Source: an uncultured Sphingomonadaceae bacterium (GTDB lineage Bacteria > Pseudomonadota > Alphaproteobacteria > Sphingomonadales > Sphingomonadaceae). Taken from it: DNA of 64,000 bases. Every line of letters begins with the position of its first letter. Position 1 is the stretch's first letter. Positions 53,307 through 62,588 of the stretch are shown here, in pieces. The stretch spans positions 1,364,001-1,428,000 of the forward strand of contig CANLQE010000001.1 of the NCBI GenBank assembly GCA_947493215.1, read 5' to 3'. The position numbers and the translations under genes are program-made. The notes below the pieces were generated by a model. The model searched no databases and had not been told where the DNA came from. It was given only the letters and a program-made list of their open reading frames with translations.

Positions 53307-55172
53307 ATGCGATTTCGCCTGAAACATATCTCGCTCGCGACAGCCGGTATAGCTGCTCTCGCTTTGTCTTTACCAGTATTGGGTCAGAGCTCTCCTGAAT
53401 CCCTGCTTCCGCCAGGTTTTGGTGATCCCGACCCAGCGCCTGCGCCAACACCCGCTCCTCGTCCGACTCCGGCACCTGGCCCAACACCAGCGCCTGGTCC
53501 GGTAACAAGTCGCCCGTCACCGCCGCCTAGCGGACCAACTGTAAGTGACCCGAACTCGATTCCGGATGTCGCGGTCCGCCCGCCTTCTTCGATTCTTGAT
53601 CTGGATCTGGATGACGACGGCAACTTAAGCGCGCTGGATGATGCGCTGCGACCTCAATATTATTTGGCGGCTGGCGCTCGCCGTTCGATGGCGCAAATTG
53701 GCGTTCTGACGGAAAGCTCAGGCGGGATAGCGGCCGATGGTTTCGGTGAAGAAGGCGGTCAATATCTGACCAATCTCATCAAAAACCTCAATGGACCAAT
53801 TGTTTCACGCTGGAGTTCGATTTTGCTGCGCCGCACGCTGCTCAGCAAGCTGGACAGCCCTGAAAATGTCAATCCTGCCGATTGGGTTGCCGAGCGTGCA
53901 TGGCGTTTGCTGCTTATCGGGGAGGCTGATGCAGCGCGCGCGCTTGTGTTGAAGGTTGATGCAGGCAATTTTACGCCGCGACTTTATACCGTTGCCATGC
54001 AGGCGCATTTGGCGACCGCTGATCCAGCGGGCATTTGTCCCTATGTCGAAGGCGGCGTGAGAGCCAGCGAAGCACCGACATGGACATTGTTTCGCCCGAT
54101 CTGCGCTTCCTTCTCTGGAGAACAGACCCGGGCGACTTCGCTTTTACGGGCGGCGCGGCAACAAAAGGTCGCAACCGGCATAGATTATCTGCTTGCCGAA
54201 AAGACGGTTGGGGCAGGCTTTGAGGGGCGGCGCGCTGTCTCCATCAAGTGGGATGATATCCAGTATTTTAACAACTGGCGCTTTGGCCTGGGGTCGGCGA
54301 CCGGCGTGGAACCGCCGGACCGGTTGTATGAGCAAGCGGGCAGGCACGTGCAGGGATGGCGATCCCGAGCGCCAATGCTCTCGAGAAATTCCCGGATGAA
54401 AGCGGCAGATACTGCTGCTGCAATCGGTGTGTTATCGAACAAAGCCATGGTTGACCTCTATTCTGCGACTTACGATGACCCAGAAGCAAGTGATGATCTG
54501 AAGGCGCAAGCCTCAACGCTGCGGCAAGCCTATACCAATGGGACCGCTACCGGACGTATTGATGCAATGCGCGCTCTTTGGGTGCGTTCTGCTGGTGCCT
54601 TGACCTCCTATTCCGCGAAAATTCTGACGGCTCGCGCGGCGGCGAAAATTCCGGCATCGGCCGACTTAAAAGATAGCAGCGGGGATTTAATAGCTTCCAT
54701 GCTCTCGGCAGGGCTGGATCGCAATGCCGTGCTATGGGCAGATCAAGTCGATTCGGGCAGCAACGGCTGGGCTTTGCTGGCGGTGGGCGCGCCCGGCGAG
54801 GCGGTTGCCATCGATAGTAGTGGACTTGACCAATTTAGCGATAGTGACGAGAGTGCAGGCCAGTTAAAGAGCCAGTTTTTGCTTGCCGCTTTGGCTGGTC
54901 TCGGGCGTGTTGAAGGAGAGGTGCTTCAGGATTTTTCCAGCGATCTCGATCTCGATCTTGATAAAACAACCAGATGGACTGGTGCCATCAGATCCGCAGC
55001 ACAGCGCGGGCAGGGCGGTACTGTCGCATTGCTGACGGCCATAGGTATGCAGGGGCGTGACTGGAATGCGATGTCGCCGCTCCACCTATTTTATATCACA
55101 CGCTCCTTGTCCCAGGTGGGTATGGAAGCGGAAGCAAGGATGATTGCTGCCGAAGCATTGATGAGGACGTAA
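53307..55172 (+). CDS. Large exported protein of unknown function
   Basis: This is a 621-residue protein with a signal peptide (cleavage VLG-Q, about 26) and a Pro/Ala/Thr-rich linker at about 38-75. The rest is mainly helical with an Asp-rich patch (LDLDLDDDGNLSALDD) near residue 95 and no enzyme motif I can recognise. Its place between aroK and xerD seems conserved in sphingomonads, from memory. It may be periplasmic or membrane-linked through its small partner. The function cannot be given. Confidence 0.7.
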   Translation: MRFRLKHISLATAGIAALALSLPVLGQSSPESLLPPGFGDPDPAPAPTPAPRPTPAPGPTPAPGPVTSRPSPPPSGPTVSDPNSIPDVAVRPPSSILDLDLDDDGNLSALDDALRPQYYLAAGARRSMAQIGVLTESSGGIAADGFGEEGGQYLTNLIKNLNGPIVSRWSSILLRRTLLSKLDSPENVNPADWVAERAWRLLLIGEADAARALVLKVDAGNFTPRLYTVAMQAHLATADPAGICPYVEGGVRASEAPTWTLFRPICASFSGEQTRATSLLRAARQQKVATGIDYLLAEKTVGAGFEGRRAVSIKWDDIQYFNNWRFGLGSATGVEPPDRLYEQAGRHVQGWRSRAPMLSRNSRMKAADTAAAIGVLSNKAMVDLYSATYDDPEASDDLKAQASTLRQAYTNGTATGRIDAMRALWVRSAGALTSYSAKILTARAAAKIPASADLKDSSGDLIASMLSAGLDRNAVLWADQVDSGSNGWALLAVGAPGEAVAIDSSGLDQFSDSDESAGQLKSQFLLAALAGLGRVEGEVLQDFSSDLDLDLDKTTRWTGAIRSAAQRGQGGTVALLTAIGMQGRDWNAMSPLHLFYITRSLSQVGMEAEARMIAAEALMRT

Positions 55173-55232
55173 CATCCGCAAATTGAAGCATGACTTCCCA
55201 AGCAGGCAAGTCGCAGTTATCGTCGCGATGCT

Positions 55233-56129
55233 ATGAGTAATGATGCCGTTTACATTGACCGATTTCTGGAGATGATGGCCGCAGAAAGTGGGGCATCTCA
55301 AAATACTTTATCGGCCTATCGCTCCGATCTTGAACAAGCATCCGGTTTTGCAAAAGGTACGCTGTCCGATAGCGGCCAAGCGCGCTTGCAGGATATTGCG
55401 AGCGGCTGGAGTGATTTGAAAAATAGCAGTGTATCCCGCAAATCTTCTTCTTTGCGGCGATTTTTTGGCTTTCTGGTCGAAGAAGGGTTTCGCCAAGATG
55501 ATCCTTCTGATGCGTTGCCGCGTCCCGGCGGGCAGCGTAACTTGCCAAAAATCCTGTCGCATGAGGAAATTGCCAGAATTTTTGAAACGATTGAATCCCC
55601 ATTGGAGTCATCCAAGATCAAACCCAATGATGTTAGGTTGTCGGCTTTAATCGAACTGCTTTATGGTTCTGGATTAAGGGCGAGTGAGCTCGTCTCCTTG
55701 CCGCGAAAATCGGTTATGATGGATCGCCCGTTTCTGATTGTTCGTGGAAAGGGCGGGAAAGAACGGCTTGTGCCGATTTCCGATCGCGCGCGGGCTGCTG
55801 TTAATCGATGGATCAGCTTCGTTGATGCCGATGATAAATATCTTTTCCCCTCTCGAACAGGACATCTTACTCGGATTCGCTTATTTCAGATCATCAAAGA
55901 CTTAGCCGTTAAGGCTGATATCAATCCGACAAAAATTAGTCCTCATGTCCTGCGGCACGCGTTTGCAACCCATCTTTTGGAGGGCGGTGCTGATCTTCGC
56001 GCTCTGCAAACCTTACTGGGCCATAGTGATATCAGCACAACGCAAATATATACACATGTCGATAGCGCCCGGCTTGTAGACTTGGTGAATAAACGCCATC
56101 CGCTCAGTCGTCATGATCTGACGCGTTGA
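55233..56129 (+). CDS. xerD: Tyrosine recombinase XerD
   Basis: This 298-residue site-specific recombinase resolves chromosome dimers at dif together with XerC. The SAM-like N-terminal domain is at about 1-95. The catalytic domain has Arg in LYGSGLRASELVSL, HxxR in HVLRHAFATHLLEGG, His in LLGHSDISTTQIYTH and the nucleophile Tyr in that last segment. ATG 55233 is the family start. It precedes accA by 31 bp. Confidence 0.93.
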   Translation: MSNDAVYIDRFLEMMAAESGASQNTLSAYRSDLEQASGFAKGTLSDSGQARLQDIASGWSDLKNSSVSRKSSSLRRFFGFLVEEGFRQDDPSDALPRPGGQRNLPKILSHEEIARIFETIESPLESSKIKPNDVRLSALIELLYGSGLRASELVSLPRKSVMMDRPFLIVRGKGGKERLVPISDRARAAVNRWISFVDADDKYLFPSRTGHLTRIRLFQIIKDLAVKADINPTKISPHVLRHAFATHLLEGGADLRALQTLLGHSDISTTQIYTHVDSARLVDLVNKRHPLSRHDLTR

Positions 56130-56160
56130 CGTTTTTGTTCAGCGGTTCTAACCGAACAGT

Positions 56161-57108
56161 ATGACATCTTTTCTGGATTTTGAAAAACCAATTGCCGCAC
56201 TAGAGTCGCGGATAATTGAACTTAGAGAGACGGCTGACGAAGGGTCGCTGGATATCGAGTCGGAAATTACGAAGTTGCAGGCGAAGTCCGCTAAAATGCT
56301 CCGTGATACTTATTCAAATCTGACGCCTTGGCAGAAAACTCAAGTTGCCCGTCATCCGGAACGCCCGCATTTTAAGGATTTCGTGTCTGGGCTGTTTGAC
56401 GAATTTATACCGCTCGGCGGGGATCGTAATTTTGGTAATGACCAAGCGATTATCGGCGGGTTTGCCAAGATTGGCGACATGCGTCTTGTGGTGATCGGTC
56501 ATGAAAAAGGTGACGACACAGAAAGCCGCCTGCGACATAATTTCGGCATGGGAAAGCCGGAAGGCTATCGCAAAGCCATTCGTTTGATGGATATTGCCGA
56601 CCGTTTTTCCCTGCCAGTGGTGACATTGGTAGATACATCGGGCGCGTTTCCTGGGGTTTCTGCCGAAGAACGTGGGCAGGCCGAAGCGATTGCGCGCTCT
56701 ACCGAAAAATGCCTCTCACTAGGCGTACCAATGGTCGCGATCATCGTTGGTGAAGGTGGTTCGGGTGGTGCTGTGGCGCTGGCCGCTGCGGAACGTGTGT
56801 TGATGTTGGAACATGCCGTTTACTCTGTCATATCGCCGGAAGGGTGCGCATCAATTTTATGGCGGACGGGCGATAAAGCCGATGTTGCTGCCGATGCGAT
56901 GAAAATTACTGCGCAAAACCTCAAAAAACTGGGCGTTGTCGACCGGATAGTGAAAGAGCCCGTGGGCGGGGCGCACCGTGATCGAGATTTGTCTATTGCT
57001 ACCTTGGGTAAGGCAATTATCGAAGAAATCGGCGCGTTGCAGGAATTGGACCGGAAAGCATTGCGTACGATGCGCCGCGAAAAATTCCTAAAAATAGGAA
57101 CGATATAG
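56161..57108 (+). CDS. accA: Acetyl-CoA carboxylase carboxyltransferase subunit alpha (AccA)
   Basis: This 315-residue subunit joins AccD to move CO2 from carboxybiotin to acetyl-CoA, the first step of fatty-acid synthesis. The sequence starts [15 protein letters not shown] and has [48 protein letters not shown] and [19 protein letters not shown]. It is of full length and fully typical. It follows xerD. Confidence 0.96.
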   Translation: MTSFLDFEKPIAALESRIIELRETADEGSLDIESEITKLQAKSAKMLRDTYSNLTPWQKTQVARHPERPHFKDFVSGLFDEFIPLGGDRNFGNDQAIIGGFAKIGDMRLVVIGHEKGDDTESRLRHNFGMGKPEGYRKAIRLMDIADRFSLPVVTLVDTSGAFPGVSAEERGQAEAIARSTEKCLSLGVPMVAIIVGEGGSGGAVALAAAERVLMLEHAVYSVISPEGCASILWRTGDKADVAADAMKITAQNLKKLGVVDRIVKEPVGGAHRDRDLSIATLGKAIIEEIGALQELDRKALRTMRREKFLKIGTI

Positions 57109-57231
57109 AGCTCTATTGGCTGTCGTAGATCAGTAGGCTGGGTTCAACCGGCCAGAGGCTACGCTATTTTACATGTCCTGCCCTTCCTCTAGATTGCCCG
57201 CTAATATAGGTTGGCACGCAAGGAGAGTGTA

Positions 57232-58743
57232 ATGAGAACTATATCCAAAAAATTGCTATCAACCGCCGCTATCCTGTCATTGGCGGCCTGTGGCGGTTCA
57301 GGCGCCGATGCTGGCGCGGTGGAATCCGCAAGCAGCAAATCATCCGGACAACGGGGTGAAGTGCGGTCTATATCCGCTTCGGACAAACGCAAAGGGGCAG
57401 AGGCGCACCCGCAATTACTGCAGGAATTTGGCGGAGCTTATACAGGCGCACAGAGCGCCTATGTCGTTCGTATTGGCCAGAATATTGCAGTACAATCGGG
57501 ATTGGGTAACGCGCGCAGCGATTTTACCGTGACGCTGCTCAACAGCCCTGTGAACAACGCGTTCGCTATCCCTGGCGGCTATGTTTATTTGACTCGCCAA
57601 TTAATGGCTTTGATGAATGACGAAGCTGAGATGGCTGGCGTTTTGGGCCATGAAGTTGGTCATGTTGCTGCACGTCATGGTGAGAAAAGGCAAAAAGCGG
57701 CGAAACGCAATAGCATTTTAGGCGCCTTGGGGCAGATCGGAGCTGCTGTCCTGTTGGGCGACTCGGCTCTCGGCAAGTTGGGACAAGAGGTTTTTGGTAC
57801 CGGTAGCCAGCTGTTGACGTTAAAATATTCCAGAAAACAAGAATATGAGGCAGATGATCTCGGCATCAATTATCTCGCTTCGGCTGGCTATGCGCCTGGC
57901 GCATTATCCACGATGTTGGAATCATTAGCTGCGCAATCGGCCATTGATGCGCGGGTTGCAGGCCGTGATGCGCGCGGCGTACCGGAATGGGCGAGTACCC
58001 ACCCCAATCCCGTACAGCGGGTATCGCGTGCGGCAAGAAATGCCGGTAAATTAGGCATTACGGGCGGGAAACGTAATCGCGACACATTTCTGACCAACCT
58101 GGATGGAATCCTGTATGGCGATGACCCTAAGCAGGGTGTTATTGAGGGGAACAGCTTCCTTCATCCAGATTTGAAGCTGAGATTCAGCGTGCCCAACGGC
58201 TTTGCAATGCAAAATGGGACAAGAGCAGTCACGATCAACGGCTCGGGCGGACAAGGTCAATTCACCACGGGCGCTTATAGCGGTAACATGACAACCTATA
58301 TTGCATCCGCTTTCAAGGCGTTGTCGGGCAAAGGGCAGCCTATTACCTATGGTGATATTCAGCGGACAACCGTCAATGGTTTACCAGCATCCTATGCGAC
58401 GGGCCGGGTTAACAGCGGTAGCGGTCAAGTGGATGTCACAATATTCGCTTATGAGTTTTCGAAAAACAGTGCCTTCCACTTTGCAACTTTGGCACCAGCG
58501 GGTAAAGCGGCGGTATTCGCACCGATGTATAATAGCATAAAGCGGCTTACGACACGCGAAGCGGCGGCTATCAAACCACGTAAAATTGATGTTGTGACGG
58601 TTCGAAGCGGAGATACGATTGATAGTATTTCGCGAAAAATGGCTTATTCCAATTATCAGAAAGACCGGTTTCTGGTTTTGAACCGGATGCGGTCGGCCAA
58701 CGGCCTTCGCACAGGTCAGAAGGTAAAGATCGTTACCTATTGA
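57232..58743 (+). CDS. M48-family metallopeptidase, lipoprotein with LysM-like C-terminus
   Basis: This is a 503-residue periplasmic lipoprotein peptidase. The lipobox is LAAC (about residue 19). The zinc motif HEVGH lies in GVLGHEVGHVAARH, and the third ligand Glu in QEYEADDLG. The related BepA group acts in outer-membrane protein quality control. The last 50 residues (VVTVRSGDTIDSISRKM...) resemble a LysM module that binds peptidoglycan. ATG 57232 has AAGGAG 7 bp before it. It is single between accA and the pilin genes. Confidence 0.9.
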   Translation: MRTISKKLLSTAAILSLAACGGSGADAGAVESASSKSSGQRGEVRSISASDKRKGAEAHPQLLQEFGGAYTGAQSAYVVRIGQNIAVQSGLGNARSDFTVTLLNSPVNNAFAIPGGYVYLTRQLMALMNDEAEMAGVLGHEVGHVAARHGEKRQKAAKRNSILGALGQIGAAVLLGDSALGKLGQEVFGTGSQLLTLKYSRKQEYEADDLGINYLASAGYAPGALSTMLESLAAQSAIDARVAGRDARGVPEWASTHPNPVQRVSRAARNAGKLGITGGKRNRDTFLTNLDGILYGDDPKQGVIEGNSFLHPDLKLRFSVPNGFAMQNGTRAVTINGSGGQGQFTTGAYSGNMTTYIASAFKALSGKGQPITYGDIQRTTVNGLPASYATGRVNSGSGQVDVTIFAYEFSKNSAFHFATLAPAGKAAVFAPMYNSIKRLTTREAAAIKPRKIDVVTVRSGDTIDSISRKMAYSNYQKDRFLVLNRMRSANGLRTGQKVKIVTY

Positions 58744-58766
58744 GTTTCATCGATTATTTAAGGCAC

Positions 58767-58799
58767 AAAAAAAGACGGCAGCCTTTGCAGGCTGCCGTC
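58767..58799 (-). terminator. Terminator of the first Flp pilin gene
   Basis: GACGGCAGCC and GGCTGCCGTC form a perfect 10-bp stem with the loop TTTGCA. The A run at 58767-58773 gives a U tail for the minus strand, 25 bp after the flp stop. It may also serve the forward M48 gene. Confidence 0.88.
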
Positions 58800-58824
58800 C
58801 CAAATTCGTAGATTAATCCGAAGA

Positions 58825-58989
58825 TTATCCAGCCATTTCGTCGTTTACTTCGTTGAAGGTGTTGGCCAAGGTGTTACCTAGCTGACCCATTGCAACGATA
58901 GCTGCAACAGCGATCAGAGCAGCAATCAAACCATATTCAATAGCCGTTGCGCCTTCTTCGTTCTTAAACATTTTACGTACGAGTTTCAT
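58825..58989 (-). CDS. Flp family type IVb pilin, first copy
   Basis: This is a 54-residue pilin subunit. The N-terminus MKLVRKMFKNEEGATAIEY and GLIAALIAVAAIV give the class IVb cleavage site G|ATAIEYGLIAA with Glu and Tyr at the usual +5/+6. ATG 58989 has GGAGA before it. Such pilins form Tad (tight adherence) pili, but no tad/cpa gene is seen in the window. A similar second copy lies 114 bp upstream. Confidence 0.9.
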   Translation of the reverse strand: MKLVRKMFKNEEGATAIEYGLIAALIAVAAIVAMGQLGNTLANTFNEVNDEMAG

Positions 58990-59103
58990 GTCTGGTCTCC
59001 TATATTTGACAAACTTCACTTACCCAATCAAACCCGAATTCCGGGCCGATAATGATCACACTAATTTAGAAAACTTTATAAATGTTTAATGGCATACGGT
59101 CGT

Positions 59104-59274
59104 TTATGAGTTTTCAGTTACTTCAGAAGCAACATCATTCCACATATTTCCGGTCGTATTTGCCACGCCGCTAATCGCCACAATTGTGGCGATCGCGATC
59201 AATGCCAAAATCAAACCATATTCAACGGCCGTCGCCCCCTGTTCCGAACGATATAATTTTTGTATCAGTTTCAT
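59104..59274 (-). CDS. Flp family type IVb pilin, second copy (short gene)
   Basis: This is a 56-residue pilin found by reading the minus strand. It begins MKLIQKLYRSEQGATAVEY and runs on with GLILALIAIATIVAIS, so the cleavage site G|ATAVEYGLIL is intact. The C-terminus NMWNDVASEVTENS differs from copy 1. GAGAGGG lies before ATG 59274. The two copies share the first half strongly and the last third poorly, as expected for tandem duplicates that diverge. Confidence 0.85.
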   Translation of the reverse strand: MKLIQKLYRSEQGATAVEYGLILALIAIATIVAISGVANTTGNMWNDVASEVTENS

Positions 59275-59369
59275 TATATCCCTCTCAACACTTTTAAAGT
59301 TCTGCTACGTTGCGAACAATCCGTATTTCACAGAAAGGGATTAACAAAATCCTTACATCGGGAAAAAAA

Positions 59370-59780
59370 GTGGAAAATAATCCGACATATCTGTTTGTGG
59401 TCGCTGCGGCATTGATTGACCGCAACCGAAATATTCTTGTGCAGCAACGGCCTCAAGGCAAGCCGATGGCGGGTCTATGGGAGTTTCCTGGCGGTAAGGT
59501 TGAAGCTGGCGAAACGCCGGAAGAGGCGTTAGCGCGGGAATTGCAAGAAGAGCTGGGATTGATAGTGGGGACAGGCGCTCTGAGACCCATTGCCTTTGCC
59601 AGCGAGCCGTTGGCCAGCAAACATCTGCTGTTGTTGCTATATACGTGTCATGATTGGACCGGTGAAGCGCAAAACTTGGAATCGTCCGATATGAAATGGC
59701 TGCCATTACCGGAATTGCAGCATCTCGATATGCCGCCGGCTGATATTCCGTTGGTGCAACAATTAATGGCGGTGCTTTGA
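59370..59780 (+). CDS. mutT: MutT-type Nudix hydrolase (8-oxo-dGTP diphosphatase)
   Basis: This is a 136-residue Nudix enzyme that cleans the nucleotide pool of oxidised dGTP. The Nudix box is GKVEAGETPEEALAREL then QEELGL, complete. The start is GTG 59370 with TCGGGA before it; the frame continues to a TTG at 59310, but that would add a non-family tail. It faces the methyltransferase with 5 bp between stops. Confidence 0.88.
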   Translation: MENNPTYLFVVAAALIDRNRNILVQQRPQGKPMAGLWEFPGGKVEAGETPEEALARELQEELGLIVGTGALRPIAFASEPLASKHLLLLLYTCHDWTGEAQNLESSDMKWLPLPELQHLDMPPADIPLVQQLMAVL

Positions 59781-59785
59781 GTTAT

Positions 59786-60652
59786 TCAATCGGTCGCCGG
59801 TTTGTTGAGAGCGTCTTTTAAGGACATCTGCCCACTCCCGCGGCGGGCGGGGACGGGCTGATCTGGGTGGGGTGCCCAGCCGCATAAATATATCAATTCC
59901 AACTGTTCGGCTGTCTTGCCATCATCAGCAGCCCCATTTTTAAAACAGAGTTTCGCTTGTCCATAGATAGCTTGAGAAAGCGGTCGGACCTGATCTTTCA
60001 GGATGTTGCCACCACCCGCGTCTCTAATATCGGCAATTAGTTTCTCGAAGCTACCATAGCGCAAACGCAAGCAGTCACTATCTACTACGGGCAAGGCGAA
60101 TCCTACGCGGGACATCAGGTCACCGGCGGTGCGAATATCAATTTGCGGGTGAATATGGACCGATACGCGATCGCCTTCAGCTTCCATCATTGCCGACTTC
60201 AGAGTGGTAAGACTCTCCGCCCCAATGAAGGAGCCTAGAAAAAGTCCGTCAGGTTTCAATACTTGGCGGGCTAGGATCAGGGCGCCGGGTAGGTCATTCA
60301 CGCTGTCTAATGTCCCAACGTTGATAATCAAATCAAAGCTATGATCGGCAAAGGGCAAGCGATCTTCGTCGCATTGGATACCGCCAAGAGAATGTGCATA
60401 TCTATAGCTGCAATCGGCCGCGATAGTTTCAATGCCCAAATCGTTGAGCGCGGATCGCAGGAGATGCCCAGCTTGCCCCATGAACAGGCATTTCTTGAAA
60501 TCCCGTTTCACGAGTGACAGTCGGTCCAAAATTTCCTCAGACATGATCTGACTGATGAAATCCTTACCTTGGGATCGGTTAAAAGCGCGATCGCGAAACC
60601 GGCGCCTTCGCTCTCGGTCAAATATCTCAGCCTGTCCGTTTATGTCATTCAT
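59786..60652 (-). CDS. SAM-dependent methyltransferase-fold protein (NDUFAF5/BioC-like)
   Basis: This is a 288-residue Rossmann methyltransferase-fold protein. FDRERRRRFRDRAF at the N-terminus is typical of the NDUFAF5-like proteins. The SAM loop region is CLFMGQAGHLLRSAL, with motif PFADHSFDLIINVGTLDSVNDLPG. Mitochondrial NDUFAF5 acts as an arginine hydroxylase in complex I assembly, so methylation is not certain. It is divergent from comF over 40 bp, an order that seems common in sphingomonads from memory. Confidence 0.85.
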   Translation of the reverse strand: MNDINGQAEIFDRERRRRFRDRAFNRSQGKDFISQIMSEEILDRLSLVKRDFKKCLFMGQAGHLLRSALNDLGIETIAADCSYRYAHSLGGIQCDEDRLPFADHSFDLIINVGTLDSVNDLPGALILARQVLKPDGLFLGSFIGAESLTTLKSAMMEAEGDRVSVHIHPQIDIRTAGDLMSRVGFALPVVDSDCLRLRYGSFEKLIADIRDAGGGNILKDQVRPLSQAIYGQAKLCFKNGAADDGKTAEQLELIYLCGWAPHPDQPVPARRGSGQMSLKDALNKPATD

Positions 60653-60692
60653 ATCGCCTTGTGCCTACCGCTGGAACGAGCGACAAGGATTA

Positions 60693-61433
60693 ATGGAAAT
60701 TTTGTCGGCTCTGTTCAAGCCGGTTGTTGACTTTGCGCTGCCGCCACGTTGTCCGATATGCGGCGTCACTGTGGAGGCCGACAATCGTTTTTGCTTATCT
60801 TGTTGGGAAGGTTTGGATTTCCTGACGAAACCCTGGTGTGCATCTTGCGGCAAACCCTTTGCCTTTGAACAAGGCGCGGATTCTCAATGTGCCGCCTGCT
60901 TGCAAAATCCCCCCGAGCATGATGGCGTCCGAGCGGTCGTCGCTTATGATGACAAAAGTAGCTTGCTCGCGATGCGACTGAAATATGGCGGCCGTTTGGG
61001 GTTCGCCGAATTGATCGCCCAGCAATTAGAGCGCTTTTTGATGGAGCTTCCGGCAGATGCGTTGATTGTTCCCGTACCACTTCATCGCTGGCGCTTATGG
61101 TCGCGCGGCTTCAACCAATCAGTGCTGATTGGTCGAGCGCTCTCCGAACGAAGCAATATTGTGATGGAAACAGCCATATTGAAACGTAAAAATGCTACAC
61201 CACCGTTGCGGTCGATGTCGGCCAATCAGCGACGGAGGATCGTCAAAAATGCATTTGCGCTATCGGATAAAGCCGGGGCAAGAATACACGGGAAAACTAT
61301 CATTCTTGTCGACGATGTTTACACGACCGGATCAACCGCCAATGCATGTGCCAGAGTGTTAAAGGCATCCGGCGCGGATCGAGTCTTGGTTTTCTGTTGG
61401 GCTAGGGTATTGACTGACTATGAGCAGAGTTGA
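60693..61433 (+). CDS. ComF family protein
   Basis: This is a 246-residue protein with a zinc-binding N-terminus of Cys pairs (CPICG, CLSCW, CASCG, CAACL) and a phosphoribosyltransferase-like C-terminus, whose PRPP motif is IILVDDVYTTGSTANA. ComF is linked to DNA uptake in competent bacteria; together with RadA it hints at DNA processing, but other com genes are absent here. The start is ATG 60693; the open frame to 60555 has no site and overlaps the divergent gene. Confidence 0.88.
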   Translation: MEILSALFKPVVDFALPPRCPICGVTVEADNRFCLSCWEGLDFLTKPWCASCGKPFAFEQGADSQCAACLQNPPEHDGVRAVVAYDDKSSLLAMRLKYGGRLGFAELIAQQLERFLMELPADALIVPVPLHRWRLWSRGFNQSVLIGRALSERSNIVMETAILKRKNATPPLRSMSANQRRRIVKNAFALSDKAGARIHGKTIILVDDVYTTGSTANACARVLKASGADRVLVFCWARVLTDYEQS

Positions 61434-61490
61434 ATTAAGGGGGCGTAAGGTCCATCTGCAGTGGTAATCGAAACATATTGGAACGCTCTT

Positions 61491-61748
61491 ATGGCAAAAG
61501 TCGAAATTTATACCAAATTCACATGCGGATATTGCTTTCGAGCAAAGGGTTTGTTCAAGAATAAGGATATCGCTTTTGAGGAAACGGACATCAGTATGGG
61601 TGGACCGAAGCGCGAAGAAATGATTCAACGGTCAGGCGGCCGAACAACGGTCCCACAGATTTTCATCAATGATCGGCATATTGGCGGTTCCGACGATCTT
61701 GCGGCTTTAGAAGATGCGGGAAAATTGGACGCATTGCTGTCGGGCTGA
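61491..61748 (+). CDS. grxC: Glutaredoxin 3 (GrxC)
   Basis: This is an 85-residue glutaredoxin that reduces disulfides with glutathione. The active site is CGYC (family usual CPYC), with the TVPQIFIND cis-Pro loop and the GGSDDLAALE glutathione-binding end. ATG 61491 is the family start. It lies 57 bp after comF and 6 bp before the nitrilase-like gene. Confidence 0.93.
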   Translation: MAKVEIYTKFTCGYCFRAKGLFKNKDIAFEETDISMGGPKREEMIQRSGGRTTVPQIFINDRHIGGSDDLAALEDAGKLDALLSG

Positions 61749-61754
61749 TTGTCG

Positions 61755-62588
61755 GTGCGAATGGCCTTAGCGCAGATGTGCAGCGGAATTGAGCCGGCGA
61801 CGAATGCCAGTATTTTGCGGACCCATATTGAAGAAGCGGCATCGCTGGGCGCCGATATATTGTTTACGCCCGAAATGACCGGGCTGGTTGATCGCAATCG
61901 AAGCCGTGCCGCGGCCAAAATTCACCCCGAGCCCGAAGATTTAGTTCTGAAGGAAGCGCGCGCCGCTGCTGCGAGCGCTGGTATCTGGGTGGCGCTTGGT
62001 TCTTTGGCCATGAAGCGGGATCGACAGGATGACAGCAAATGGGTCAATCGTTCCTTTCTCATTGATCCATCAGGGACCGTCGTGGCGCGGTATGACAAGA
62101 TCCATCTGTTTGATGTTGATCTGGACACAGGCGAGACTTGGCGAGAATCCGCTGCCTATCAGGGAGGGGCCGAAGCCGTGATCGCGCCTGTCAACGAGGC
62201 GACACTGGGCCTATCAATATGTTACGACCTTCGCTTTCCCGCACTCTATGAAGCGCTGACCAATGCCGGCGCTGACATTTTATCCATACCGGCGGCTTTT
62301 ACAGTGCCCACCGGCGAGGCGCATTGGGAGATATTGTTGCGGGCTCGGGCGATCGAAGCCGGGGTATTTGTCGTCGCAGCTGCGCAATCGAGGGTGCATG
62401 AGGATGGCCGAGAAACCTATGGTCATTCGATGGTGATCGACCCTTGGGGTGAAGTACTGCTGGACATGGGCACAGATACGGGCGTAGCCACTTGCGATAT
62501 TGACTTGCGCGATGTCGCGAAGATACGCAGTCGCATTCCAGCGATTGCCAATCGCCAGGCATTTGCGCCACCAAAGGTTTCTGAATGA
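61755..62588 (+). CDS. Carbon-nitrogen hydrolase (nitrilase superfamily, Nit-like)
   Basis: This enzyme of about 277 residues has the Glu-Lys-Cys triad: Glu in FTPEMTGL, Lys in YDKIHLFDVD and Cys in LSICYDLRFPALYE. The closest type is the Nit/omega-amidase branch, which hydrolyses deaminated glutathione or 2-oxo amides; its place beside grxC fits glutathione housekeeping. GTG 61755 is my choice; TTG 61749 or ATG 61761 are possible. It overlaps the DUF1178 gene by 4 bp. Confidence 0.9.
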   Translation: MRMALAQMCSGIEPATNASILRTHIEEAASLGADILFTPEMTGLVDRNRSRAAAKIHPEPEDLVLKEARAAAASAGIWVALGSLAMKRDRQDDSKWVNRSFLIDPSGTVVARYDKIHLFDVDLDTGETWRESAAYQGGAEAVIAPVNEATLGLSICYDLRFPALYEALTNAGADILSIPAAFTVPTGEAHWEILLRARAIEAGVFVVAAAQSRVHEDGRETYGHSMVIDPWGEVLLDMGTDTGVATCDIDLRDVAKIRSRIPAIANRQAFAPPKVSE

